Of a stretch of 64,000 nucleotides of DNA, positions 8,417 to 17,158 are shown piece after piece (the stretch's first letter is position 1; the number at the start of each line of letters is the position of its first letter). Origin of the DNA: Crocinitomicaceae bacterium (GTDB lineage Bacteria; Bacteroidota; Bacteroidia; Flavobacteriales_D; Crocinitomicaceae); the NCBI GenBank assembly GCA_024643365.1, contig JAHENC010000001.1:124001-188000 (forward strand), in the 5' to 3' direction. The position numbers were made by a program, and so were the translations under genes. The notes below the pieces were generated by a model. That model had not been told where the DNA came from and made no database searches. It saw only the letters and a list, made by a program, of their open reading frames with translations.

Positions 8417-9496
8417 TTATTTCAAATACCTAAAATCTTGACCTGCTTTAACGGTTAAAAGTGTTTCGTAAATCAAACGAATACAATTTTCTACGTCTTC
8501 TTTTTGAACCATTTCTACCGTTGTATGCATGTAACGCAATGGCAGAGAAATTAAGGCACTCGTTACCCCTTCATTCGAATATGCAAACGCATCTGTATCT
8601 GTACCAGTTGAACGAGATACGGCAGCACGTTGGAAAGGAATTTTGTTTTTCTCAGCCGCTTTGATGATTTGTTTCAAGAAATTGTTTTGAACGGCTGGAC
8701 CATACGTTAATACTGGACCATCTCCAGATTTCTGATCGCCATTTTCGATTTTATCAACCATGGGAGTACCCGTATCATGACAAACATCGGTGATTAAAGC
8801 TAAATCTGGTTTAATGCGGTGAGCCATCATTTCTGCTCCACGCAATCCAATTTCTTCTTGAACGGAATTAACAATGTACAAAGTAAACGGCAATTTCTTT
8901 TTGGCATCTTTTAACATGCGGGCAACTTCAGCAATCATAAACCCTCCCATGCGATTGTCAAGGGCGCGTCCAACATATTTATTCTTGTTCAAGATCATGA
9001 ATTCATCTTCAAACGTAGCTACGCAGCCAACATGAACACCAAGAGCTTCGACTTCTTCTTTGGAATTACATCCGCAGTCCAAGAAAATATTTTTCATGCT
9101 TGGCGTCTCTTCTTTTTGCTGACGCATGTGAATCGCTGGCCATCCAAATACTGCTTTCACTGTACCTTTATCGGTATGAATGTTCACACGTTTAGAAGGT
9201 GCAATCATATGGTCAGAACCACCGTTTCTTCTCAAATAAATAAATCCATCTTTCGTGATATAGTGCACAAACCATGAAATTTCATCCGCATGTGCTTCAA
9301 TCACCACTTTATAGGGCTGACCTGGATTAATGATTCCTGCCACTGAGCCATAATTGTCTGTAATGTACTCATCAACATATGGCTTGATGTAATCCAACCA
9401 CATTTTTTGACCAGCGGATTCAAATCCCGTTGGGCTCGCATTGTTTAAATAATTTTCTAAAAACTTCTCTGATTTTGCTTGAATGATTTTTCCCAT
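8417..9496 (-). CDS. M42 family metallopeptidase (glutamyl-aminopeptidase / FrvX-like)
   Basis: A 359-residue cytoplasmic di-zinc aminopeptidase of the M42 (TET) family; members form dodecameric shells that trim peptides. Metal and catalytic residues are visible: H69-x-D71 in EAHADEISW, the bridging Asp in RALDNRMGG (~180), QEEIGLRGA with the Glu pair (~215), TDVCHDT (~240) and a late His in LRYMHTTVE. There is no signal peptide. Its start lies 3 nt after the stop of the giant surface-protein gene on the same strand, which implies cotranscription. Older annotations call such proteins cellulase or endoglucanase M; the sequence supports a peptidase. Substrate preference cannot be read from the sequence. 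Confidence 0.93.
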   Translation of the reverse strand: MGKIIQAKSEKFLENYLNNASPTGFESAGQKMWLDYIKPYVDEYITDNYGSVAGIINPGQPYKVVIEAHADEISWFVHYITKDGFIYLRRNGGSDHMIAPSKRVNIHTDKGTVKAVFGWPAIHMRQQKEETPSMKNIFLDCGCNSKEEVEALGVHVGCVATFEDEFMILNKNKYVGRALDNRMGGFMIAEVARMLKDAKKKLPFTLYIVNSVQEEIGLRGAEMMAHRIKPDLALITDVCHDTGTPMVDKIENGDQKSGDGPVLTYGPAVQNNFLKQIIKAAEKNKIPFQRAAVSRSTGTDTDAFAYSNEGVTSALISLPLRYMHTTVEMVQKEDVENCIRLIYETLLTVKAGQDFRYLK

Positions 9497-9499
9497 TTT

Positions 9500-12400
9500 T
9501 TATTTCATTAATGTAATATTTCCTTTGACAATGTTTCGTGAACCACCGATACAATCCACTTCTAAATAATAATCAAAAACATCGGGATCGAGTTTTTTTC
9601 CTTTGTATGTTCCATCCCAACCATAATTTTGATCTGTTGTTTCAAAAACCAACTCCCCCCAACGATCAAAAATGCGTAAAATACATTTCTCTATCCAAAG
9701 TCCACGAACATAAAGCACATCGTTTTCTTGATCTCCATTTGGTGTGAAGGCATTTGGCACAAAGACATACGGTTCATCACACACAATTTCATAGACCTTT
9801 ACTATGGCCGTGTCCGATTTGGTACATAGTCCGTCGGTTGCTGTTAACGTATAAATCATTGTTTCCAACGGTGAGACCATGGATTGCAAAGAGGACGGAT
9901 TCACCATGCCAAACGTTGGACTCCAAGTAAAACTTGCATTTGTTGGAACAATCCCCGTTAATTGCGTTGTTCCACCAGGCATGATGATATTTGGATTTGC
10001 GGTTGCTAAAACATTACCGGAATTAAACGTGGAAACATACACAAATTGGGAATCCAATACCACACATCCTTGCGGTGATGTAGCCTGCAAGTATACATAT
10101 TGCGACCCCGGCAATGTGCATTGAGCGTTCGCTTGATTATTCGGACTGATCACCACATTTGGACTAGACCAAAGATACGTGAAGGAACCTGAACCATTGT
10201 TTAACGCTTGCAATTGAAGGACACTCGTAATACAAATAGAATCTTGGCTCTGAATAAAGATTGATTCACCAAAAATAGAAACATGAACACTATCGATAAC
10301 GCTACAATAGCCATTGTCCGCTTGAAAATAATACGTTTGATTCTGAGGATCGACAAGTGATAAAATTGGATTCTGAAGGTCCATATTCAGTGTGTCACCG
10401 AAATCTGCGAAATTGGACCAAACATATGATGTACCAAGACCTGTTAAGATGGGGGTCAATGTAGTTTCAACCGATTGACATAAAAAAATCGTATCCTGTA
10501 GATTCGCGAGTAAAGGAGCGGAAACTTGAACAGCCATCGAATAACTATCTTGTCCCAAACAGATGCTATCTGATATTGTCAATTGAATTGAATATGTACC
10601 GGGATTTGAAAAGGTAACGGTAGGATTAAAATTGATTGAATCCAATGTACCATTTCCTAAATCCCATAAAAAATCCGTCGTGAAGGTTGAACTATTGTTT
10701 AGATTCACGGTGAATGGCGCGCAACCCAAGGTATCATCGATGGAAAAGAACGCTTGCAGAGGTACATCAAAAGCAAGAAAGACACTGTCCATCTTAGAAC
10801 AATATGGATTGCTTACCTCGATAAAGTACCAACCAGGCGTAGCAACTGTTGCCGTAGAATCGTTCGGATTATTTAAAGGATTGGTTAAATTAACCGATTG
10901 TGACCAAATGAATTGTGTTCCAGTTCCATTGTGAAAAGCTACGAGTTCAAACGGATTGGAACTACACAGACTTATCGTATCTAACACATTCAATTGAATG
11001 GAATCCAATACAAGCACTTGAATATTTGCAGTGTCCGTTAATAAGCAAACACTATCTGTCACATAAAGGTTCACGTTGTATGTCCCTGCCTGTGTGTAGG
11101 TAATGGAAGGGTTAAAAATCACACTGGTTGTATCGCCGTTGCCAAAATCCCATAAATATGAGTCTAATTGAGTCGACGTATTTTGAAAATCAACGGTTAA
11201 ATCGGTACAACCTGCAACGTTATTTGTGGTAAACGATGCACTCGGAATTAATTGAAAATCGAATTTAAAAACCAAATTATTACAATTGGAAGAATTGTTT
11301 GAGGAGGACCAAGCTCCCGGAGAAGTGGGGAAATCACTGTGAGCTCCACAACCACCGCAAACGGACTGATAAACAACACCGTTTTTATCGAAACGTGACG
11401 TTCCTCCATCTACGTGCTCTTGCGCTAATGAACCTCCGATATAAGAACCATAAAGTAATCCTGAAAAGTCATTTTGGACTACCATTAAATAGAAATCAAA
11501 ACCTGTGGTTGTCGATTGAAAAGCATTTGGCGATATCGGCATTCCACTGATTGGAACCGACTGCAAAATATTGGCTCCCCATCCGGAAACGTACATATTT
11601 CCACAGATGTCTACTAGAAAAGCGGCTGGTGAAATATTGATGGACGGACTTCCATTTCCTAAAACGGTAGACGCTAGATTGGTCGTTAAATTTGGATTCA
11701 GTTTCAAGATGAACTGGCTACTTCCGGGATTGGAATAAGGCGCATTGTTGACTGGGAACGTTCCTCCAACCGATTGACCCAATAAGAAAATTTGATTCAA
11801 GCGATCAATTTCTACAAAAAATACTTGGTCATAGTTAGATGCGCCCACATAACTCGCTTTTTGAATGGAAGTTCCAGATGGAACTAATTTCACCACAAAT
11901 CCATCCGTTTTTCCACCTTGAAAGGAAGGTTGATAGGCACCACTTGTTCCGAGTAGATTTGTCGAGCAGGTTCCACCAGCAAATACAATCGCTCCGAGTG
12001 TATCTAACTTCACCGAATAACAGGCATCGGAATTGTTTCCACCATAATAGGATGAGAACAGCAAACTTGAAAACGCTGCATTCAATTTAAAAATGACCCC
12101 ATCTTGTCCGGCTGATTTTACCGCTTGAAAAGCATTTAAGGTTGGGAAATTTGTGGAACGTGTGCAACTGGCTATGTACACGTTGTTTAATGAATCCAAC
12201 ATAATTTCCCCACGGAATTGATCACCGTAGTTGGTCGTTAAGGAATCATAAGCCGCAACGGAATTGTATGGCAAAGCTGTTGAACGGTAATTGACTCCAT
12301 CATTATCTGAACCGCCAACATAGGTTGACGCCAATAAATTCTGTCCATTCGAGGCTATTTTAGAAATGTACATATCTGTTCCTTGCCCTGAAAAGTATAC

Positions 12401-13570
12401 GCCGTTGAACAAGAAATTTGCACCGGTCGTTCCTCCTCCATGCGTGGTTTGAAACGCTCCAGCAGTTGTAGGGAAATTCGTGCTAGATGTTGCACCGAAA
12501 ACATAAATATTATTCAAGGAATCACAGATTAAACTATGTGCTGTTTCTGTTCCTTGTGTCATGTCTCCCCCACCTAAAAATGCCGACCAAAGCATATTTG
12601 TCCCTGTAGGATTATACTTTGTGACAAATACATCGGTAATGCCGTACGATCCTGCAATGGAGGTGAAATTCGGAGAAATGTCAAATGAATTTGCATTGGG
12701 AATGGGGAAATTATTCCCGTAAACCATTCCAGCTGAATACGCGGAACCATCATTTCCGTAAGTTGCTGTCATTCCAAAGTTATCAGAGACTGAACCATTA
12801 TACGTCGCAAAAACAAGCACCGGATCAATGACTAACGGAAATTCATCATCGTACTTTCCTAATTCATAGCTGTAAATTCCCTCTTGTTCTTTATATGAAC
12901 ATAAAACGGGGGACTTTTTCCCATCAATGAGTTGGTACGCAAAAGGACGCTGTTCAATAATTTCCCCAATCGCTGTTTTTAATATCAATCGTCCATCTCG
13001 AATGCGGACAGAATTGAATTCACCGGCATAACTCCAACGAATTTCGTTTGGATTTGCTCCCGGCTCGACAAAGAATGAATACTTCAAGGCATTTTTCTCG
13101 CTTTCCCAAAGCAAATGAATGTCCGGGTAAAAATGCTCGTATTCCACTTCGGAATATGCGTGAACGTCATGAGTCCATTTCGTGGAATCGTTGCCAAGAA
13201 AGTAATTGTAATAATGTATAGAACGTCCTTCTTTCATAAGTAATTTGTCCGTTCCCGAGCCAAGAAACTTTTGCTGAATGAGCGCGGATTTCACACTTGG
13301 ATTTTCTACATTTTTTAAATCATAGTGTGCTTTGTGCAGATCCGATAGATCTTGCAACTGAAATAAGATGGAACTATCTCCTATCCACAATTTTCCACCA
13401 GAAACAGAGGATTGAAACTGTACAACAGAAGGCCATTGCCCTTTGTTTTCAATGAATTGAATTTCATTGTGAGGAATTTCTTCATGGGAATCTTGCGCGG
13501 ACACCTGAGCAAGTGACGCAAACAAGAATAACACAAAGAAGTATCGTAATTTCAAAACGGTTAATTTCAC
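9500..13570 (-). CDS. Giant surface protein: SBBP beta-propeller, PKD repeats, gliding-type C-terminal domain
   Basis: 1356 residues. A signal peptide (~1-25, ending QVSAQ) leads into a DUF7948-like N-terminal domain (~35-260, opening IQFIENKGQWP). Next come SBBP-type beta-propeller repeats (~260-770), seen as recurring TYVGGS / SSYYGGNNSDA / ASYVGAS units with spacing near 50-60 residues. PKD and Ig-like modules follow: YLWDFGNGDTTS near 810 and FLWDLGNGTLDS near 970. The last ~85 residues are the type B sorting domain (FVPNAFTPNGDQEND, RIFDRWGELVFE). The start is a GTG at 13570; no ATG precedes the signal peptide. The likely role is surface adhesion or binding, exported by T9SS. The partner gene 3 nt downstream encodes the M42 peptidase. 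Confidence 0.92.
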   Translation of the reverse strand: MKLTVLKLRYFFVLFLFASLAQVSAQDSHEEIPHNEIQFIENKGQWPSVVQFQSSVSGGKLWIGDSSILFQLQDLSDLHKAHYDLKNVENPSVKSALIQQKFLGSGTDKLLMKEGRSIHYYNYFLGNDSTKWTHDVHAYSEVEYEHFYPDIHLLWESEKNALKYSFFVEPGANPNEIRWSYAGEFNSVRIRDGRLILKTAIGEIIEQRPFAYQLIDGKKSPVLCSYKEQEGIYSYELGKYDDEFPLVIDPVLVFATYNGSVSDNFGMTATYGNDGSAYSAGMVYGNNFPIPNANSFDISPNFTSIAGSYGITDVFVTKYNPTGTNMLWSAFLGGGDMTQGTETAHSLICDSLNNIYVFGATSSTNFPTTAGAFQTTHGGGTTGANFLFNGVYFSGQGTDMYISKIASNGQNLLASTYVGGSDNDGVNYRSTALPYNSVAAYDSLTTNYGDQFRGEIMLDSLNNVYIASCTRSTNFPTLNAFQAVKSAGQDGVIFKLNAAFSSLLFSSYYGGNNSDACYSVKLDTLGAIVFAGGTCSTNLLGTSGAYQPSFQGGKTDGFVVKLVPSGTSIQKASYVGASNYDQVFFVEIDRLNQIFLLGQSVGGTFPVNNAPYSNPGSSQFILKLNPNLTTNLASTVLGNGSPSINISPAAFLVDICGNMYVSGWGANILQSVPISGMPISPNAFQSTTTGFDFYLMVVQNDFSGLLYGSYIGGSLAQEHVDGGTSRFDKNGVVYQSVCGGCGAHSDFPTSPGAWSSSNNSSNCNNLVFKFDFQLIPSASFTTNNVAGCTDLTVDFQNTSTQLDSYLWDFGNGDTTSVIFNPSITYTQAGTYNVNLYVTDSVCLLTDTANIQVLVLDSIQLNVLDTISLCSSNPFELVAFHNGTGTQFIWSQSVNLTNPLNNPNDSTATVATPGWYFIEVSNPYCSKMDSVFLAFDVPLQAFFSIDDTLGCAPFTVNLNNSSTFTTDFLWDLGNGTLDSINFNPTVTFSNPGTYSIQLTISDSICLGQDSYSMAVQVSAPLLANLQDTIFLCQSVETTLTPILTGLGTSYVWSNFADFGDTLNMDLQNPILSLVDPQNQTYYFQADNGYCSVIDSVHVSIFGESIFIQSQDSICITSVLQLQALNNGSGSFTYLWSSPNVVISPNNQANAQCTLPGSQYVYLQATSPQGCVVLDSQFVYVSTFNSGNVLATANPNIIMPGGTTQLTGIVPTNASFTWSPTFGMVNPSSLQSMVSPLETMIYTLTATDGLCTKSDTAIVKVYEIVCDEPYVFVPNAFTPNGDQENDVLYVRGLWIEKCILRIFDRWGELVFETTDQNYGWDGTYKGKKLDPDVFDYYLEVDCIGGSRNIVKGNITLMK

Positions 13571-13656
13571 GCTAATTTAATCATTTCATGTCAGATTGAA
13601 ATTAGGGTGCGTGAATCCCTTGAGAAATCCTTAAATTCGTCGTTCAAACACGAAAT

Positions 13657-14610
13657 ATGTCAGAATCGCGCAACCGTATTTGTCAACTATTTGATATTCA
13701 ATACCCATTGATACAAGCTGGAATGATTTGGTGTTCCGGATGGGAATTAGCAGCCGCCGTTTCAAATGCTGGTGGACTCGGAATCATTGGTTCCGGATCG
13801 ATGTATCCAGAGATTTTGGAAGAACAGGTCATTAAATGTAAAGAAGCGACAAACAAACCGTTTGCAGTGAATTTACCAATGCTTTATCCGGATATTGATA
13901 AGCACATTCAAACCATCATCAAACACCAAGTTCCAATTGTTTTCACATCAGCAGGAAATCCAAAAACATGGACAAAACTGCTTCAAGAAAATGGAATCAA
14001 AGTAGTACATGTGGTTTCCAGTGTAAAATTTGCATTGAAAGCACAAGATGCTGGAGTTGATGCGATTGTGGCAGAAGGATTTGAAGCAGGTGGACACAAC
14101 GGACGCGATGAAACGACCACGTTTTGTTTGATTCCCATGGTCAAAGCTGCGATTCAAATACCATTAATCGCCGCTGGTGGAATTGGCACTGGAAGAGGAA
14201 TGTTGGCTGCAATGAACCTTGGCGCAGACGCTGTGCAAGTGGGTAGTCGATTTGTAACTTCCACAGAAAGTAGCGCACATGAAAACTTTAAACAATATAT
14301 CATTGCAAGTGAAGAAGGTGACACGATGTTAACATTGAAGGAATTGACACCAGTTCGTTTATTGAAAAATGAATTTTACACAAAACTAGAAACAGCCTAT
14401 CAAGACGGAGCGGATAAAGAAAAACTAAGCGAAATTCTCGGACGTGGACGTGCGAAAAAAGGCATGTTCGAAGGAGATTTGGTGAACGGTGAATTGGAAA
14501 TTGGTCAAATTGCCGGACTCATTGAAAAAATTATGCCTGCGGGAGAAATTGTACAAGAAATGATGACTGAATTTCATCATGTATTGAACGAACAAAAGAA
14601 CTATTTATGA
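13657..14610 (+). CDS. Nitronate monooxygenase-family FMN enzyme (2-nitropropane dioxygenase / FabK-like)
   Basis: A 317-residue TIM-barrel flavoprotein. N-terminal YPLIQAGMIWCSGWELAAAVSNAGGLGIIG is the FMN-binding start of the family. EGFEAGGHNGRD (~138-149) holds the conserved His, and LIAAGGIGTGRGMLAAMNLGADAVQVGSRF is the phosphate-binding C-terminal half. Members oxidise nitronates; close relatives (FabK) are enoyl-ACP reductases that complete the fatty-acid elongation cycle. The sequence alone does not separate the two, and FabK cannot be excluded. The stop overlaps the next start by 4 nt (ATGA), so it is cotranscribed with the two M16 peptidases. A weak -7-like TAAATTCG lies at 13632-13639. 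Confidence 0.88.
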   Translation: MSESRNRICQLFDIQYPLIQAGMIWCSGWELAAAVSNAGGLGIIGSGSMYPEILEEQVIKCKEATNKPFAVNLPMLYPDIDKHIQTIIKHQVPIVFTSAGNPKTWTKLLQENGIKVVHVVSSVKFALKAQDAGVDAIVAEGFEAGGHNGRDETTTFCLIPMVKAAIQIPLIAAGGIGTGRGMLAAMNLGADAVQVGSRFVTSTESSAHENFKQYIIASEEGDTMLTLKELTPVRLLKNEFYTKLETAYQDGADKEKLSEILGRGRAKKGMFEGDLVNGELEIGQIAGLIEKIMPAGEIVQEMMTEFHHVLNEQKNYL

Positions 14611-15851
14611 TTCATTTTGAACGATTTAAATTGGAAAATGGCCTAACGGTACTTTTCCACAAAGAAGCATCCACCCCAATGGCCGTGGTCAATTTATTGT
14701 ACGACGTTGGTGCACGTGATGAAAGTGAAGAAAAAACTGGATTTGCCCATTTATTTGAACATTTGATGTTTGGTGGATCGGTGAATATTCCTGATTTCGA
14801 TGGACCACTTCAAGCCGCTGGTGGTGAAAGCAATGCCTTTACAAGCAACGACATTACGAATTATTACGATGTCCTTCCAGCACACAACCTAGACACCGCA
14901 CTTTGGTTGGAAAGTGACCGCATGCTCTCTTTGGCCTTCACGGATAAAAGCTTAGAAGTTCAACGCAATGTCGTGATTGAAGAATTTAAACAACGTTACT
15001 TGAATCAACCGTATGGCGATGTTTGGTTGGAATTACGTCCATTGGCGTATACCAAACATCCGTACAAATGGGCGACGATTGGAAAAGAAATCAAACACAT
15101 TGAGGATGCGAAAATGAGTGACGTGAAAGCGTTTTTCAAAAAGCACTATCATCCATCCAACTGCATTTTGTGTGTCATTGGAAACTTCGAGTTGGATTAC
15201 GTAAAAGAACGTGTCAATCATTTTTTTGGTTCCATTCCGAAAGCGAAAAAATCTGCTCGTATTCTTCCGTTGGAACCTGCCCAAGACCGTTTTAAATCCA
15301 AAACACTGGTTCGAAACGTTCCTGCGGATGCATTTTACTATGCCTTCAAAATGCCGGAACGAAAACATCCTGGATATTACTTCGCCGATTTATTAAGCGA
15401 CATCATGGGACGCGAGAAAGTCTCCAAAATGTATGTAGACCTTATCAAAAAACAAAAATTGGTTTCAGAAATCAATGCCTACATTACAGGGTCCATGGAT
15501 GAAGGATTATTCATCATCACTGGAAAATTGAACGAGGGAAAATCGTTTGCTGAACTAGATAAGGAAATTTGGAAAATTCTTGCACACTACAAAACGACCT
15601 TGATTTCCAAAAAAGAATTGGAGCAGATTAAAATCAAACTTCGAACGGCACGCGCTTTCCAAGACCAAGGATTATTGAACCGAGCGATGAATTTATCCTT
15701 TTTTGAACTATTGGGCGATGCAAATGGCATCAACGAAGAACAAGAGATCTATCAATCAATTCATGCGGATGACCTCCGTACCTTTGCCAATCAATTGTTT
15801 GCCAAGAAAAATGGTGTTTTATTGAAAGTTAAAAAGAAAAAAAATGCTTAA
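14607..15851 (+). CDS. M16 family zinc peptidase, catalytic subunit
   Basis: A pitrilysin/MPP-type peptidase of 414 residues. The inverted zinc motif is intact: H48-L-F-E51-H52 in AHLFEHLMFGG, with the distal Glu in NVVIEEFKQRY (~125). The expected YHPSNCILCVIGNF segment follows. There is no N-terminal signal peptide, so I cannot place it outside the cytoplasm from sequence. It overlaps the upstream FMN enzyme gene by 4 nt and the downstream M16 gene by 8 nt. Two-gene M16 pairs usually form a heterodimer in which this subunit cuts and the partner binds substrate. Substrates in Bacteroidota are not well known. Confidence 0.94.
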   Translation: MIHFERFKLENGLTVLFHKEASTPMAVVNLLYDVGARDESEEKTGFAHLFEHLMFGGSVNIPDFDGPLQAAGGESNAFTSNDITNYYDVLPAHNLDTALWLESDRMLSLAFTDKSLEVQRNVVIEEFKQRYLNQPYGDVWLELRPLAYTKHPYKWATIGKEIKHIEDAKMSDVKAFFKKHYHPSNCILCVIGNFELDYVKERVNHFFGSIPKAKKSARILPLEPAQDRFKSKTLVRNVPADAFYYAFKMPERKHPGYYFADLLSDIMGREKVSKMYVDLIKKQKLVSEINAYITGSMDEGLFIITGKLNEGKSFAELDKEIWKILAHYKTTLISKKELEQIKIKLRTARAFQDQGLLNRAMNLSFFELLGDANGINEEQEIYQSIHADDLRTFANQLFAKKNGVLLKVKKKKNA

Positions 15852-17100
15852 TCGTCAAGTTGCCCCGAAGCTCACACCCATAAAATCGATTGATTTCTCG
15901 GTGCCAGAGACCTATGAAATCCATGCTGGAATTCCCTTATATTGGAAAAACAACATTGCAAACGAAACGTCAAAAATCGAATTGCATTTTAATGCTGGAA
16001 CCACGATCGAAACGCCTATTTTGGCCTCTTTAACTGCCGGACTATTAATTTCCGGTACGAAAACTAAATCAGCGATTCAAATACATCATGCCCTTGATGC
16101 GGTTGGTGCGTATTATGACGTAAGCGTATCACAAGAACAAGCAGTTGTTACATTGTACGCGTTAAACAGCTACTTGAAACAAGCATTTGATATTTTTCAC
16201 GAAGCGTTGACTGCTGCCATTTTCCCTGAAAAAGAAGTACAGGAAATCTGCAATGAGCGTCAAGAAAAATTAAAGGTCCAACTACAAAAAGTCAATGTAT
16301 TAGCACAGCGAAAAATACAACAAGTCCTTTTCGAAGAAACGCCCTATTCACAAGTAATTTCGCAAGGAGATTACGCAACGGTGAAACGTACAGACCTCAT
16401 CACATTTCATCAAAAATACTATTTGAATGGATTGTCGAAAGTCTTTTTAGTGGGTGACCTTTCGAAGGAAGAGATGCTGGATATAAAAACAGCCTGTGCT
16501 GATTTCGCCGGGAAAGTATTCAATCCCTTGAACTGCAAGTTTAGTGGGAAAGCGCACATTGTTCACCAAGAAAAATCGGATGCCCTGCAAACAGCCATTC
16601 GCATTGGGAAAATCATGTTCAATAAAACCCATCCAGATTTTATAGCTTTTTCGGTAATGAATACCATTCTCGGAGATTACTTCGGTAGTCGTTTAATGAG
16701 TAACATTCGTGAGGACAAAGGTTATACTTACGGAATTGGATCCTACATGATGGAAAATACGAATTTCGGATATTTCATGATTGCGACGGAAGTTGCCAAA
16801 GAAGTGCGCGAAGCAACCATTCAAGAAGTGAAAAATGAACTCGAGCGACTGCAAACCGAATTGGTTCCAACAGAAGAGTTAGAGTTAGTGAAAAGTTACT
16901 TACTCGGACAATTGCTCAAAGCAGCCGATGGACCCTATGCAATGTTGGATTTATTCTCCGGAGTAGAATTACACGGCATGGACATCTCATTTTACAACAA
17001 ATACATCCAAAAAGTACAAGAAATAACAGCGGAAGAAATACGCGAAATGGCTTGTAAACACTTGGATTGGAAAAGTTTGTCGATAATTAGCGTTGGCTAG
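15844..17100 (+). CDS. M16 family peptidase-like protein, non-catalytic partner
   Basis: A 418-residue M16 homologue without the HxxEH zinc motif. At the equivalent place the sequence reads LLISGTKTKSAIQIHHALDAVGAYYD. The C-terminal half keeps the R/Y substrate-binding pair of M16 beta-type subunits in SRLMSNIREDKGYTYGIGSY (~285-305). This is the expected picture of the substrate-binding half of a heterodimer with the catalytic subunit encoded just upstream (8-nt overlap). I take the ATG at 15844 because it fits the overlap and no better start is seen. The loss of zinc ligands is a family feature, not decay, as the frame is intact throughout. Confidence 0.93.
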   Translation: MLNRQVAPKLTPIKSIDFSVPETYEIHAGIPLYWKNNIANETSKIELHFNAGTTIETPILASLTAGLLISGTKTKSAIQIHHALDAVGAYYDVSVSQEQAVVTLYALNSYLKQAFDIFHEALTAAIFPEKEVQEICNERQEKLKVQLQKVNVLAQRKIQQVLFEETPYSQVISQGDYATVKRTDLITFHQKYYLNGLSKVFLVGDLSKEEMLDIKTACADFAGKVFNPLNCKFSGKAHIVHQEKSDALQTAIRIGKIMFNKTHPDFIAFSVMNTILGDYFGSRLMSNIREDKGYTYGIGSYMMENTNFGYFMIATEVAKEVREATIQEVKNELERLQTELVPTEELELVKSYLLGQLLKAADGPYAMLDLFSGVELHGMDISFYNKYIQKVQEITAEEIREMACKHLDWKSLSIISVG

Positions 17101-17158
17101 CAACTTATTCAGTTAACTTTCGTTATAATAAATACGGGCTTTTTCCGTTGTTTTACTG

